Assembly: GCF_040786275.1 (NCBI RefSeq)
Contig: NZ_JBFMVT010000002.1
Span: 4,402,001-4,466,000 of the forward strand
From: Buttiauxella gaviniae
GTDB lineage: Bacteria; Pseudomonadota; Gammaproteobacteria; Enterobacterales; Enterobacteriaceae
Direction of reading: 5' to 3'
DNA: 64,000 bases
The position numbers and the translations under genes were made by a program. This document shows, in pieces, positions 25,609-34,218 of the stretch. The notes beneath the pieces are model-generated. The model did no database searches. It saw only the letters and a program-made list of their open reading frames with translations, and was not told where the DNA came from. Within the stretch, counting starts at the first letter, position 1, and every line of letters starts with the position of its first letter.

Positions 25609-25683
25609 GGTCGGGTGGCGCATTCGCTTACCCGACCTACAATTTCGGTGTTCTAAGGTGGATAAGCGCAGCGCCATCCACCC
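25609..25683. repeat. REP pair (BIME)
   Basis: Two REP units face each other: GTCGGGTGGCGCATTCGCTT with CCCGACCTAC, then GGTGGATAAGCGCAGCGCCA with TCCACCC. They lie between the converging lacI-type and esterase genes. A short hairpin TAACACGG/CCGTGTTA follows at 25686-25708 and includes the esterase stop. Confidence 0.7.
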
Positions 25684-25705
25684 ATTAACACGGGATAAAA
25701 CCGTG

Positions 25706-27043
25706 TTACTTCAACGCCTCCGGCAACTTAATCACCCAAAGCTCATTTTGTGACTCGGGTTTTTCCAGCGGTTTAAGCGCAATTTTCGTTGCCACTTCTT
25801 TGCCGTCGCGCAGCAAATGCCCTTTGCCATCCACTTCATAATCATCCGGGTTTTCCAGCACCGCTTGCAGGCCAAAATCGTTGTCGTTGATTACCGCGAT
25901 GGTTTGGTTATCAATCAGCGTCATCCCTTCGGCTTTCTCTTGCTGCCAGCCCAGTTTGCGCAGATCTACCACCTCTTTTTTCTCGGCCAGTTTGATCCCG
26001 CGCGCGTTTAGTTGCCCAGCGTCGTCAAATTCCGGGGCTTTTTCTTTATCGAAGGCCGTCAGGTCGCTCGCCTGGCTTAAATCCACGACATAGACCAGGT
26101 TGCGCATTACTTTGTTTTTATCGCCGCCCTGCTCAATCAACAACAGGCGGTTGTTATCCAGCGCCACAATGTCGCCAATTTTGGCGTCTTTGGCTTTCTT
26201 GTAGACATCGACATCAATCGGATAGCCGTACATTTCCGTTTTGCCGGTTTCAGGGTTAAAACTCACCAGACGGGTGAACTGCGCCGTGTTTTTGCTTTTT
26301 CCGTCAATATCCAGAGTGCTTTGTACCGCAGCCATAATGCGCCCGTCCGGCATGCGCGTAATACCTTCGAAGCCACGGTTGGCCTGACGCCATTTGATGA
26401 TATTGGGTAAACCACCCGCCACGCCCTGCTCGCCTTGTTCTGCCTGCGGGCCGTATTTTTTGAGGATTTTACCGTTGCCGTCGATGTTGATAATAAACGG
26501 GCCATATTCGTCACACAGCCAGTAACCCCCTTTCCCATCTGGCGTGATGCCTTCGGTATCCAGCCCGCGTTTATCACTCGACAATTGCTGCAACGTATCG
26601 CTTAAAGCGATTTCATTGGTTGCGCCAATCAAGCCTTCCGGCAGCGGCAAACCGCTGATGGGCCCGTTTTCGTCATGCAGCGCATGGGCGTCCGTCGCTT
26701 CCGCTTTGCCACCGGCAACGCGGATAGTCATCAACAGCGGGGTGTATTTCGGGTTAGCAAAAATCTTCGACTCTTTTTTGCCAGATTTTGGAGAATCTGC
26801 ATTGGGGCCGCGATCCGTCACCGTGGCAAAGACTAACGCCTCGCCGTCTTTGCGAATAAATTGCAGGCCGGAGCCTACGCCAACCGGCAATCCATTCGGG
26901 AAATTCGTCGCGTAGGTGCCTTTGTATTCCACATTATCCCCCTGCGGAAAGGTGACAACGTAACGATCAACTTGCGGCTGTGCCGCATGACTTGCCAGAG
27001 GGAATAAAGCGGTCAACAACAGCGCAAAAGGTTTTAATTTCAT
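25706..27043 (-). CDS. Exported phytase-like esterase domain protein
   Basis: A 445-residue protein with signal peptide MKLKPFALLLTALFPLASHA. The rest fits the esterase-like domain of the phytase family (PF13449 type), a beta-propeller: VTDRGPNADSPK near 80, DTEGITPDGKGGYWLCDEYGPFI near 165, NRGFEGITRMPDGRI near 225, EKAEGMTLIDNQTIAVINDNDFG near 375. Its enzymatic activity has not been read from the sequence; the family is associated with phosphoester hydrolysis. A PhoB box with a matching -10 lies upstream, which supports a role in phosphate scavenging in the periplasm. Confidence 0.82.
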   Translation of the reverse strand: MKLKPFALLLTALFPLASHAAQPQVDRYVVTFPQGDNVEYKGTYATNFPNGLPVGVGSGLQFIRKDGEALVFATVTDRGPNADSPKSGKKESKIFANPKYTPLLMTIRVAGGKAEATDAHALHDENGPISGLPLPEGLIGATNEIALSDTLQQLSSDKRGLDTEGITPDGKGGYWLCDEYGPFIINIDGNGKILKKYGPQAEQGEQGVAGGLPNIIKWRQANRGFEGITRMPDGRIMAAVQSTLDIDGKSKNTAQFTRLVSFNPETGKTEMYGYPIDVDVYKKAKDAKIGDIVALDNNRLLLIEQGGDKNKVMRNLVYVVDLSQASDLTAFDKEKAPEFDDAGQLNARGIKLAEKKEVVDLRKLGWQQEKAEGMTLIDNQTIAVINDNDFGLQAVLENPDDYEVDGKGHLLRDGKEVATKIALKPLEKPESQNELWVIKLPEALK

Positions 27044-27073
27044 GATGTTCGCATCCTTGGTTTTGATGGAGGA

Positions 27074-27107
27074 TTTATAGAGCAGCGATATGACAGAAAT
27101 ATGACGC
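27074..27107 (-). promoter_or_regulatory. Pho box and -10 of the esterase gene
   Basis: Read on the minus strand, 27107-27090 is GCGTCATATTTCTGTCAT, matching 15 of 18 positions of the PhoB consensus (two CTGTCAT-type half sites 11 nt apart). A TATAAA -10 box begins 10 nt after it (27079-27074), the spacing usual in PhoB-activated promoters where the box replaces the -35. Confidence 0.8.
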
Positions 27108-27134
27108 TAAATTTCTCACCCGGCATGCCGATAA
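27108..27134 (+). promoter_or_regulatory. Sigma-28 (FliA) promoter of the chemoreceptor
   Basis: TAAA (27108-27111), then exactly 15 nt, then GCCGATAA (27127-27134) match the enterobacterial flagellar sigma-28 consensus at every position. The chemoreceptor ATG is 57 nt downstream. Confidence 0.9.
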
Positions 27135-27190
27135 CCCCACCAGCACTGGCTGAAACGAGTCAGGATATTTCGTAAATATAAGGGAATTGC

Positions 27191-28729
27191 ATGACAGTAA
27201 GGCGTTTTTCGATTTTAGTTTTCAGCACGTTACTGCTGATCTTCTTAGCCAGTACCGCCTCTAACATCTGGGCGTTAACCCGCAGTAATCAGTCTCTGGA
27301 CAACGTAAACCGGGAAATTCGTGTGGTGCTTTCGGTTATCGATCCGATTAACCATAGCCGCACACTGCGCGTTCGTGCCATGGAAGCGTTAGAAGAGCGT
27401 GAACAGGGTTCCAACGATCAAGGGCAACTGGCATTAAACGGCGCTCAGCAGGTGCTGGATAAGGCCAACACCGCTTTCCGGGCTTATCTTGACGCCCCGA
27501 AGCAGCCGGGTGAACAAGTGTTAAGCGATGCGTATCAAAGCAGTTTTGTGAATTATCGCGAGCAGGGTTTGCAGCCGTTGTTGGATGCGGTGAAAGCCAA
27601 CGACGTTGCTCGGGCGCGAGCGCTGGTAACCACCACGCTGCCGCAACTGGATAAACAGTTTGAAGTGGCGCTGGATAAGCTGCTGACCTTCCGCGAACAT
27701 TACGCCCAGCAGTTGAACAAAGACGCACAATCCGGTTTCAGCCAGAGTCTTTTCAGCATCGCCATTTTTGCGCTGATATTTATCGTGATTCTGGGCGCTG
27801 TTTTCATGCTGCTGAAAAACCGCGTGTTAACCGAGTTGGATAAAGCCAAAACGCATTGCACCGAAATCGCCAACGGCCTGCTGCATACGCCGATTGTCGC
27901 GAAAGCCAATGACGAAATTGGCGCGATGATGCGTGAGCTTGAACAGATGCGCGTTTCTCTGGCGAGCATTATTGGCCAGGTGCGCGAATCAAGCCAAACG
28001 GTGGCATATGCGTCTGAAGAGATTGCCGCCGGTAATACGGATTTGTCTGCCCGCACTGAGGAACAAGCATCGTCCCTGGGCGAAACGGCGGCCAGCATGG
28101 AACAGCTTACCGTCACGGTGAAACTTACGTCGGACAACTCCCGTCAGGCGAACAAGCTCGCCAGCGGGATGTTAGTTGCGGCAAATGACGGGAATGAGAT
28201 TGTCAGCGAAGTGATTGATTCGATGCGTAATATCGAATCCAGCTCCAGCAAAATCGACAATATTATTAGCATCATTGAGGATATTGCTTTCCAGACCAAT
28301 ATTCTGGCGCTGAACGCCGCAGTGGAAGCCGCGCGCGCCGGGGAGCAAGGCCGTGGGTTTGCAGTGGTCGCCAGCGAAGTTCGCAATCTCGCGCAGCGTT
28401 CGTCCGTTGCCGCGAAAGAAATTAAAGAGTTGATTGAGCTTTCGGGCGAGCAGGTCCACATCGGTAGCGATCTGGTGAATCGTGCGGGCGAAAGCATGCA
28501 GCGGATTTCCAATGCGATTAAGCAAGTGACTGAGCTGATGGAAGAGATTGCGGTGTCTACCGGCGAGCAGAGCCGTGGCATTGAGCAGATCAACCAGGCC
28601 GTGGTGCAGATGGATGTGGTTACCCAGCAGAACGCCGCGTTGGTTGAACAGGCGTCGGCAGCGGCGATGTCATTGAAAGAGCAGTCGCAGGCGCTGAATG
28701 AAACTGTTGCGGTGTTTAAGTTGGCTTGA
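27191..28729 (+). CDS. Methyl-accepting chemotaxis protein (Tar/Tsr class)
   Basis: A 512-residue chemoreceptor: first membrane segment at about 7-29, a periplasmic four-helix-bundle sensor of about 155 residues, second membrane segment at about 188-210, HAMP at about 210-265, then the cytoplasmic signalling helices. The hairpin tip is intact ([20 protein letters not shown]). It ends in ...AVFKLA and lacks the C-terminal NWETF-type pentapeptide that tethers CheR and CheB, so it would rely on other receptors for efficient methylation. The ligand is unknown. Transcription should be from the FliA promoter at 27108-27134, placing it in the flagellar regulon. Confidence 0.93.
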   Translation: MTVRRFSILVFSTLLLIFLASTASNIWALTRSNQSLDNVNREIRVVLSVIDPINHSRTLRVRAMEALEEREQGSNDQGQLALNGAQQVLDKANTAFRAYLDAPKQPGEQVLSDAYQSSFVNYREQGLQPLLDAVKANDVARARALVTTTLPQLDKQFEVALDKLLTFREHYAQQLNKDAQSGFSQSLFSIAIFALIFIVILGAVFMLLKNRVLTELDKAKTHCTEIANGLLHTPIVAKANDEIGAMMRELEQMRVSLASIIGQVRESSQTVAYASEEIAAGNTDLSARTEEQASSLGETAASMEQLTVTVKLTSDNSRQANKLASGMLVAANDGNEIVSEVIDSMRNIESSSSKIDNIISIIEDIAFQTNILALNAAVEAARAGEQGRGFAVVASEVRNLAQRSSVAAKEIKELIELSGEQVHIGSDLVNRAGESMQRISNAIKQVTELMEEIAVSTGEQSRGIEQINQAVVQMDVVTQQNAALVEQASAAAMSLKEQSQALNETVAVFKLA

Positions 28730-28737
28730 CGTTTAAA

Positions 28738-28847
28738 TGACCCCCACCCAACCTCCCCCTTACCAGGGGAGGAGCAAACCGCCACAGCCCAGGGGGGAGG
28801 AGTTAACGGCTCCCTCCCCTGGTAAGGGGAGGGTTGGGGTGGGGTCG
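28738..28847. repeat. Palindromic intergenic repeat, copy 2
   Basis: A roughly 110-nt copy with outer arms TGACCCCCACCCAACC and GGTTGGGGTGGGGTC and inner hairpins built on CTCCCCCTTACCAGGGG and CCCTCCCCTGGTAAGGGG. It is longer than copy 1 by a central insertion. It sits between the converging chemoreceptor and MetE-like genes and may act as a bidirectional 3' structure. Confidence 0.75.
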
Positions 28848-28854
28848 AAGCTAG

Positions 28855-29967
28855 TTACCAAACCTTCTCAGCAACCCCCGTCACCAGCCGGACTTTGTCC
28901 CACTGCTGCTCAGGCGTCAGGCTATTACCCTCTTCTGTTGAAGCAAAACCGCACTGCGGGCTGAGGCAGATTTGGTTGAGATCGACATATTGCGCCGCTT
29001 CATTTATACGCGCCTGAATCAACTCCGGGTTTTCCAACTCGCCATTTTTAGTGGTGATCAGCCCTAAAACGACCTGCTGATGGCCCGGGCGCACAAAGCG
29101 CAGCGGTGCAAAATCGCCTGAACGGTCGTTGTCATACTCAAGGAAAAAGGCGTCGACATTGACTGAGCCAAACAGCACTTCCGCTACCGGCTCGTAGCCG
29201 CCTTCTGAAATCCACGTTGAACGGAAGTTACCGCGGCAAACATGCAGCCCGACAACCAAATCATCCGGCTTCCCTTCTAATGCTTTATTCAGCACCTGGG
29301 CGTAAATGTGCGCCAGTTCATCAGGATCATCGCCTCGTTCGCGAATCTCTTTACGTTGTGCATCTGAACATAAGTAGGCCCAGACGGTGTCATCGAGTTG
29401 CAGATAGCGGCATCCGGCTGCGTAAAATGCCTGAATCGCATCGCGCCAGGTGGTGGCGAGATCGTCAAAATAGACGTTTAAATCAGGGTAAACATTACTG
29501 TCGATGGCATTGCGGCCGCCGCGGAAATGCAGCACGCTCGGGCTTGGAATGGTCATTTTTGGCACCGCGTCACCGCTGATGCTCTTCAGGTAGCGAAAAT
29601 CATCCAGCATGGGGTGCGTGCCGAAGCCAAGTTTGCCCACCACCCGCACGCTATGCGCTTTGGTCTGTACGCCGTTGAACTGGATGCCCTGCTCTGACTC
29701 ATAACGCTCCACGCCTTGCAGGCCGTCGAAGAAATCAAAATGCCACCAGGCACGGCGAAATTCCCCGTCAGTCACCACATGCAGGCCGCAGGCACATTGC
29801 TGCTCAACCGACGCACGAATCGCTTCATCTTCAATTTTACGCAACTGGCTGGCATCTATATCCCCTGAGGCGAACGCCACGCGGGCATTTTTGATCGCGG
29901 CAGGACGTAAAAAACTCCCGACGATGTCGGCTCGGAAAGGTGCGCGATGCGATAAGGACTGTGGCAT
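28855..29967 (-). CDS. MetE C-terminal-like (cobalamin-independent methionine synthase family) protein
   Basis: A 370-residue single-domain protein of the UROD/MetE-like superfamily (YxjG type). The start is ATG 29967 after GGAG. The zinc ligands of MetE are conserved: His and Cys in GLHVCRGN, Glu in FLEYDNDRSG, and Cys in LSPQCGFAS. It lacks the N-terminal half of full MetE (about 750 residues), so it probably transfers a methyl group to homocysteine or another thiol from a donor other than the usual folate, or performs a related reaction. It is monocistronic; no methionine-type operator was noticed upstream. Confidence 0.85.
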   Translation of the reverse strand: MPQSLSHRAPFRADIVGSFLRPAAIKNARVAFASGDIDASQLRKIEDEAIRASVEQQCACGLHVVTDGEFRRAWWHFDFFDGLQGVERYESEQGIQFNGVQTKAHSVRVVGKLGFGTHPMLDDFRYLKSISGDAVPKMTIPSPSVLHFRGGRNAIDSNVYPDLNVYFDDLATTWRDAIQAFYAAGCRYLQLDDTVWAYLCSDAQRKEIRERGDDPDELAHIYAQVLNKALEGKPDDLVVGLHVCRGNFRSTWISEGGYEPVAEVLFGSVNVDAFFLEYDNDRSGDFAPLRFVRPGHQQVVLGLITTKNGELENPELIQARINEAAQYVDLNQICLSPQCGFASTEEGNSLTPEQQWDKVRLVTGVAEKVW

Positions 29968-30204
29968 GTGTTTTCTCCATAACCTCGCAATTGATTTAGC
30001 AAGGTGATAATTCATTATTAGAATATTTAGCCATCTGGACGGCTATTGTGTAATGGAGAATGGCAGAACTGTGAGTTGCCCACAAACGAAAATCTTTCAT
30101 GGTTATTGAAAATAATTCATGTTGTTAAATCAATGTAAATTCATGATTGATCTACGTCACACTTTACCGTTAAATATGACGTCCTGTTTTTGAGTTTCCT
30201 GATT

Positions 30205-31122
30205 ATGATTGTTCGCCCGCATCAACACTGGTTTACCCGCCTGTTTGTCTGGCATGGTTCGGTTCTGCAAAAAATCTATTCTCGTCTGCTACTGAATCTG
30301 GCGCTGTCGATTAGCGTGATTTTCTTTTTGCCGTGGTATGAAGCGCTTGGCATAAAGCTCACTATCGCGCCGTTTAGTATTCTCGGCGTGGCGATTGCCA
30401 TCTTCTTAGGGTTCAGAAACAGCGCCTGTTATGCGCGTTTTAACGAGGCGCGTACGCTGTGGGGGCAACTGGCGATCACGCAGCGCTCTTTTTTGCGTGA
30501 AGCAAAAAGCCTGCTGGGCACGGATGAGCGCCAGATTAAACATTTTGTGAATTTGCAGACGGCTTTTTGCCATGCTCTACGGTTGACGCTGCGCAAGCAA
30601 CCTAATGAAGCGACATTAAAAAAATATCTGACGCAGGAAGAGCTCCAGTGGGTGCTGAAAAGCCACGCGCCGTGTAATCGCATTTTGCAGCTAATGGCGG
30701 ACTGGCTGGCGGATAAACGTAAACAGGGGCTGATTTCTGATGTGGTCTGGAGCAGTCTGAATCATCATCTTAATGAGCTTTCGGCGGTTGCCGGTGGCTG
30801 CGAACGTATTGCCGGAACGCCTGTGCCATTTGCCTACACGCTGATTTTGCATCGCACCGTGTATCTGTTTTGCATCATGTTGCCGTTTGCGTTGGTCACC
30901 GATCTGCATTACATGACGCCGTTTTTATCGGTGTTTATTTCCTATACGTTTATTTCGCTCGATACCCTGGCAGAAGAGCTTGAGGAGCCGTTTGGCACCG
31001 AAGATAACGATCTGCCGCTGGATGCGATTTGCAACACCATCGAACGCGATTTACACGATATGGACGAGAGTGAAAATCTGCCAGAGAAGTTGCGCCCGAA
31101 CCGGCATTATCAGCTTAGTTAA
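30205..31122 (+). CDS. yneE: YneE, bestrophin-family membrane protein
   Basis: A 305-residue homologue of E. coli YneE, closely similar from MIVRPHQHWFTRLFVWHGS to the C-terminal RHYQLS. The bestrophin signature is present: GVAIAIFLGFRNSACYARFNEARTLWG near 60-85 and the acidic LAEELEEPFGTEDNDLPLDAIC near 260-280. Bestrophins are pentameric ion channels; bacterial relatives conduct small ions. The ATG at 30205 gives the E. coli-like N-terminus, though the ribosome site is poor. An FNR/CRP-like half-site lies upstream near 30145 but is not convincing. Confidence 0.9.
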   Translation: MIVRPHQHWFTRLFVWHGSVLQKIYSRLLLNLALSISVIFFLPWYEALGIKLTIAPFSILGVAIAIFLGFRNSACYARFNEARTLWGQLAITQRSFLREAKSLLGTDERQIKHFVNLQTAFCHALRLTLRKQPNEATLKKYLTQEELQWVLKSHAPCNRILQLMADWLADKRKQGLISDVVWSSLNHHLNELSAVAGGCERIAGTPVPFAYTLILHRTVYLFCIMLPFALVTDLHYMTPFLSVFISYTFISLDTLAEELEEPFGTEDNDLPLDAICNTIERDLHDMDESENLPEKLRPNRHYQLS

Positions 31123-31137
31123 CGGGCGCAATATTAT

Positions 31138-31641
31138 TTAGAAGATTGGGCCGACGAAATCACGTTTACCAAGCGGAACACCGGCCTGGCGCAGGATGTC
31201 GTAGGCGGTGGTGAAGTGGAAATAGAAGTTCGGGGTCGCAAATTTATACACGTAACCGCGGGCGGTAAAACGTAGCTCGTGCTCGCGGGCCATCACCACG
31301 ATTGGGCGCTCGTCGTCGCCATCTAACTGCGCGTCGGTAATCCCTTTCATGAACGCGACCGTTGCGCTGATGCGCGCCTGAAGCTGCGCAAAGCTGGTTT
31401 CGTTATCTTCCATCACCGGCGCGTCAACATTCGCCAGACGTGCAACGGCACGTTTTGCCATATCAGTGGTAATTTGTACCTGGCGCACCAGAGGATACAT
31501 ATCTGCCGCCAAAGCTGCTTCCAACAGGCTCTCTTCGGTTTTGCCATTCTCTTTCGCCCAGGCGGCTGCTTTATCAAGGATGGCAGACAAGTTGCTTAAA
31601 CCCAGGATGAACTGCGCATTGGTTTCGCTGTAAATCGACAT
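31138..31641 (-). CDS. DUF1993 family protein
   Basis: A 167-residue cytoplasmic protein of the DUF1993 family, which is predicted to be a four-helix bundle related to DinB-type folds. Typical pieces are FILGLSNLSAILDKAAAWA near 12-30 and the C-terminal NFYFHFTTAYDILRQAGVPLGKRDF. The start is ATG 31641 after GGGAAG. The function is not known. It converges on yneE with a 15-nt gap. Confidence 0.8.
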   Translation of the reverse strand: MSIYSETNAQFILGLSNLSAILDKAAAWAKENGKTEESLLEAALAADMYPLVRQVQITTDMAKRAVARLANVDAPVMEDNETSFAQLQARISATVAFMKGITDAQLDGDDERPIVVMAREHELRFTARGYVYKFATPNFYFHFTTAYDILRQAGVPLGKRDFVGPIF

Positions 31642-31719
31642 TGTGACTTCCCTTATTACTGACAAAAGTGAGGCAGAGATTACACGTACTTAGCGTATTG
31701 CGGATAGCGAATTTAGCGC

Positions 31720-32109
31720 TCAGGCAAAGCTAAATCCTTCATCGGCCCAACCGGTTATTCCGCCTATCATCATTTTTACCGGGCGCCCCAGGCGTGCCAG
31801 TTTCAGCGCTGCGCGGTCTGCACCATTGCAATGTGGCCCCGCACAATACACCACAAACAGCGTGTCCGCAGGCCATTCGGCCATACGCTCTGATGACATA
31901 TCACGATGGCGCAAATGCAACGCCCCTGGAATATGGCGACGCGCAAAGGCTTCAGGCGAGCCAACGACATGCAGCAGGACGAAATCGACGTCCCCTTCTT
32001 TCATCGCCGTGTGCACATCATCGCAGTCCGTTTCGAGGCTCAACCGCTGGAGAAAATGGGCGGCGGCAATTTCAGGTGCGGCAGGCGGGAAATCAGTAAC
32101 GTAACTCAT
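31720..32109 (-). CDS. Rhodanese-domain protein
   Basis: A 129-residue single rhodanese domain: HIPGALHLRHRDM near 59-71, then the active-site strand and loop VVYCAGPHCNGADRAA with Cys89 as the probable catalytic residue. Such proteins carry persulfide sulfur or act in detoxification. It is divergent from ftrA; a rhodanese gene beside an FtrA-type regulator is a recurrent pairing, so it is probably a target of that regulator. Confidence 0.88.
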   Translation of the reverse strand: MSYVTDFPPAAPEIAAAHFLQRLSLETDCDDVHTAMKEGDVDFVLLHVVGSPEAFARRHIPGALHLRHRDMSSERMAEWPADTLFVVYCAGPHCNGADRAALKLARLGRPVKMMIGGITGWADEGFSFA

Positions 32110-32219
32110 AAGTGCTCCTCATTTGGGTGAGCTATGACTATAGAGCCTGGAGTGTGACTTGACGTGTGGCAGAAATGACAGATAACGTGAAGATTATGAC
32201 AAACTGATGGACGACTCCG

Positions 32220-33209
32220 TTGCAAAACCCTTTTGTTGTTGCCCTGGCGTATGACGGCCTGTGTACCTTTGAATTTGGCGTCGCCGTTGAAGTCTTTGGC
32301 CTGCCGCGCCCGGAAATGGGTGATAACTGGTATCGCTTTGCCGTCGCGGGTCTGGAAACCGGTGAGCTACGCGCCACCGGCGGTATACGGATTGCGGTCG
32401 ACGGTGGCCTCGCTTTACTGGAACAAGCAGGAACCATTATTGTGCCCGGCTGGCGCGGTGCCGACGAGCCGGTTCCTCCCGCGCTGTGTGAAGCCTTGCG
32501 AACCGCACATGCGCGTGGGGCGAGAATTATGTCAATTTGCTCCGGCGTGTTTGTACTGGCAGCCGCCGGTTTGCTGGACGGTTTACCGGCCTCCACACAC
32601 TGGCGCTATACCGAAAAACTGCAACAGCGTTACCCCAAAATTCAGGTGATGCCGGATGTGCTCTATATCGACAACGGTTCCGTGCTGACCTCCGCAGGCA
32701 GTGCGGCAGGTATAGATCTGAGTTTGCACCTGGTGCGGCGTGATTATGGCGCGGGTGCGGCGAACAGCGTTGCCCGCAGGCTGGTAATCCCCCCTCATCG
32801 TGTCGGCGGGCAAGCGCAGTTTATCGAGCAGCCCGTTCCGGTCGCCTATGAAAGCACGCGCCTGAGTCCGCTGTTTGATTACCTGCAGGCTCATCTTGCC
32901 GATGAACATTCGGTGGAATCCCTGGCCGCGTTCACCGGCATGAGCCCGCGAACTTTTTTACGGCGTTTTTCTGCCGCTACCGGCACCACACCCGCACGCT
33001 GGCTGCTAACTATGCGGCTGACCCGCTGCCGTGATTTGCTGGAAAGCAGCACGCTGTCTGTAGAGGATATTGCCGAGCGCGTGGGCTTTGGCAGCGCGGC
33101 CACGCTACGCCACCATTTTCGCGCCAGGCTCTCGAAGACTCCTGCGGCTTACCGCAAGGCATTTACTTCACGTAACGAAAAATTGATTACTTCTAGCGAA
33201 ACAACGTGA
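32220..33209 (+). CDS. ftrA: FtrA-like GlxA-family transcriptional activator
   Basis: A 329-residue regulator with an N-terminal DJ-1/PfpI-type domain (ALAYDGLCTFEFGVAVEVFGLPRPE; nucleophile-elbow region MSICSGVFVLAAAGLLDG near 100-120) and a C-terminal AraC double helix-turn-helix (SVESLAAFTGMSPRTFLRRF and LSVEDIAERVGFGSAATLRHHF). The start must be TTG 32220, because a stop lies five codons upstream in frame. It is divergent from the rhodanese gene, which it probably controls. The inducer is unknown. Confidence 0.88.
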   Translation: MQNPFVVALAYDGLCTFEFGVAVEVFGLPRPEMGDNWYRFAVAGLETGELRATGGIRIAVDGGLALLEQAGTIIVPGWRGADEPVPPALCEALRTAHARGARIMSICSGVFVLAAAGLLDGLPASTHWRYTEKLQQRYPKIQVMPDVLYIDNGSVLTSAGSAAGIDLSLHLVRRDYGAGAANSVARRLVIPPHRVGGQAQFIEQPVPVAYESTRLSPLFDYLQAHLADEHSVESLAAFTGMSPRTFLRRFSAATGTTPARWLLTMRLTRCRDLLESSTLSVEDIAERVGFGSAATLRHHFRARLSKTPAAYRKAFTSRNEKLITSSETT

Positions 33210-33262
33210 TAGAGATAACGGCATTATTTGAAATTCGGCAGATGAATGTATCTGGAGTAGAT

Positions 33263-33613
33263 ATGAGTAAATTGAATGTATTTGTTTTATCCGCGGCCCT
33301 GATGGCGGGTTCTTTACCCCTGGCCTTTTCCGCTCACGCTGCGGATGCCCCTGTAGCCGTGCCCGCACCAACCAGTTCGTCTTTTGAAATCACTGAATTT
33401 CATGCAGATTACAAGCCATTTAAAATTGGCGACATCGTGCCGGATTTATACCGCACCAAACCGTATCAGATTGACGCCTGGCAAATCAGACACCTGCCTG
33501 CCCCAGAAGCAGGCAGCCACTGGACGTACATGGGCGGAAACTACGTCTTGATTACCGACGCGGAAGGGAAAATTGTTCGTGCCATGAAAGGCGAGATTTT
33601 TTACGGGCACTAA
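33263..33613 (+). CDS. RcnB-like periplasmic protein
   Basis: A 116-residue protein with signal peptide MSKLNVFVLSAALMAGSLPL ending FSAHAADA. The mature domain resembles RcnB: GDIVPDLYRTKPYQIDAWQIRHL, then GSHWTYMGGNYVLITDAEGKIVRA. RcnB affects nickel and cobalt homeostasis, but many RcnB-domain proteins have no such link. The start is ATG 33263 after GGAG; a strong terminator follows. No rcnA exporter is nearby, so the role is open. Confidence 0.78.
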   Translation: MSKLNVFVLSAALMAGSLPLAFSAHAADAPVAVPAPTSSSFEITEFHADYKPFKIGDIVPDLYRTKPYQIDAWQIRHLPAPEAGSHWTYMGGNYVLITDAEGKIVRAMKGEIFYGH

Positions 33614-33618
33614 CTCTT

Positions 33619-33650
33619 CAAGCCCTGGCATTGCGCCAGGGCTTGTTTTT
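33619..33650 (+). terminator. Terminator of the RcnB-like gene
   Basis: CAAGCCCTGGC and GCCAGGGCTTG form a perfect 11-bp stem with a 5-nt loop, followed by TTTTT on the plus strand. The converging small gene ends 7 nt away, so it may serve both. Confidence 0.9.
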
Positions 33651-33656
33651 GAATCA

Positions 33657-33878
33657 TTACTTCTGTTTTGTAGTCGCAGTTTTGCTTTTCTTTGCAGCCG
33701 CTTTTTTCTGATTCTGTGCTCTAGTCTTTGACGTATCGCAACTACCGTCTGCATCCGTGAGTTGGGTACAGCCTGAACGTTCAAGTTTCGCACGATAAGA
33801 AGCTGTAATAGCGTATGCCGGGGATAAAGAACCCGCGATCAGTGCGGTGGTGGCAAGTGCAAGAATAATTTTTTTCAT
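33657..33878 (-). CDS. Small exported protein, unknown function
   Basis: A 73-residue protein. MKKIILALATTALIAGSLSP then AYA is a clear Sec signal peptide. The mature part is short: ITASYRAKLERSGCTQLTDADGSCD with two Cys (possible disulfide), then a Lys/Ala/Thr-rich basic tail. I do not recognise a family. It would be a small basic periplasmic protein. The start is the ATG at 33878; a TTG precedes it directly. Confidence 0.7.
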   Translation of the reverse strand: MKKIILALATTALIAGSLSPAYAITASYRAKLERSGCTQLTDADGSCDTSKTRAQNQKKAAAKKSKTATTKQK

Positions 33879-34183
33879 CAATGTCTCAGTGTTTGCTATT
33901 CATCAGTAATAACGTTTTTATGCTGTATTTATATTTCCCTTAATGGCCTTATTGTCTGCTTTACGCTGTTTTCCTTTCCAGTAAACCATCAGACCGGACG
34001 CGATTTTGCCCATACACATTTATGCGTGTAAATGATCGTTGCATTAAGTATTGCGCCGGGTCAAACCCGTTAGAGACTTCATATCTACCAGGAACTTTCT
34101 GATTGAAGTAACTCATGACACGACGGTGAAAATTGCTCGTTCGAATAATGATGAGGGGATTTAGATCGAAGGCAACTCAGGGA
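33879..34183. other. Gene-poor stretch between two small minus-strand genes
   Basis: No convincing gene. A 31-codon minus-strand frame (33918-34013, MGKIASGLMVYWKGKQRKAD then a polar tail) has no ribosome site and is not called. Promoter elements of the small exported gene should lie in the left part. Nothing else is assigned. Confidence 0.5.
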
Positions 34184-34212
34184 AAACCCAGTACCGCGCG
34201 AGCACTGGGTTT
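34184..34212 (-). terminator. Terminator of the acidic small protein gene
   Basis: AAACCCAGT and ACTGGGTTT form a 9-bp stem with an 11-nt loop; on the minus strand a TTTT run follows. It lies 6 nt beyond the stop of the gene at 34219. Confidence 0.75.
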
Positions 34213-34218
34213 ATTGAT

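Noticed and set aside
25686-25708. TAACACGG/CCGTGTTA hairpin as terminator of the esterase gene
   Set aside because: It includes the stop codon and has no T-run; described only with the neighbouring REP pair.
30145-30165. CRP/FNR-like half sites before yneE (TTGATCTACGTCACA)
   Set aside because: Only one half is good; it fits neither the CRP nor the FNR consensus well enough.
33918-34013. 31-codon minus-strand frame (MGKIASGLMVYW...)
   Set aside because: No ribosome-binding site, no terminator of its own and no family recognised.
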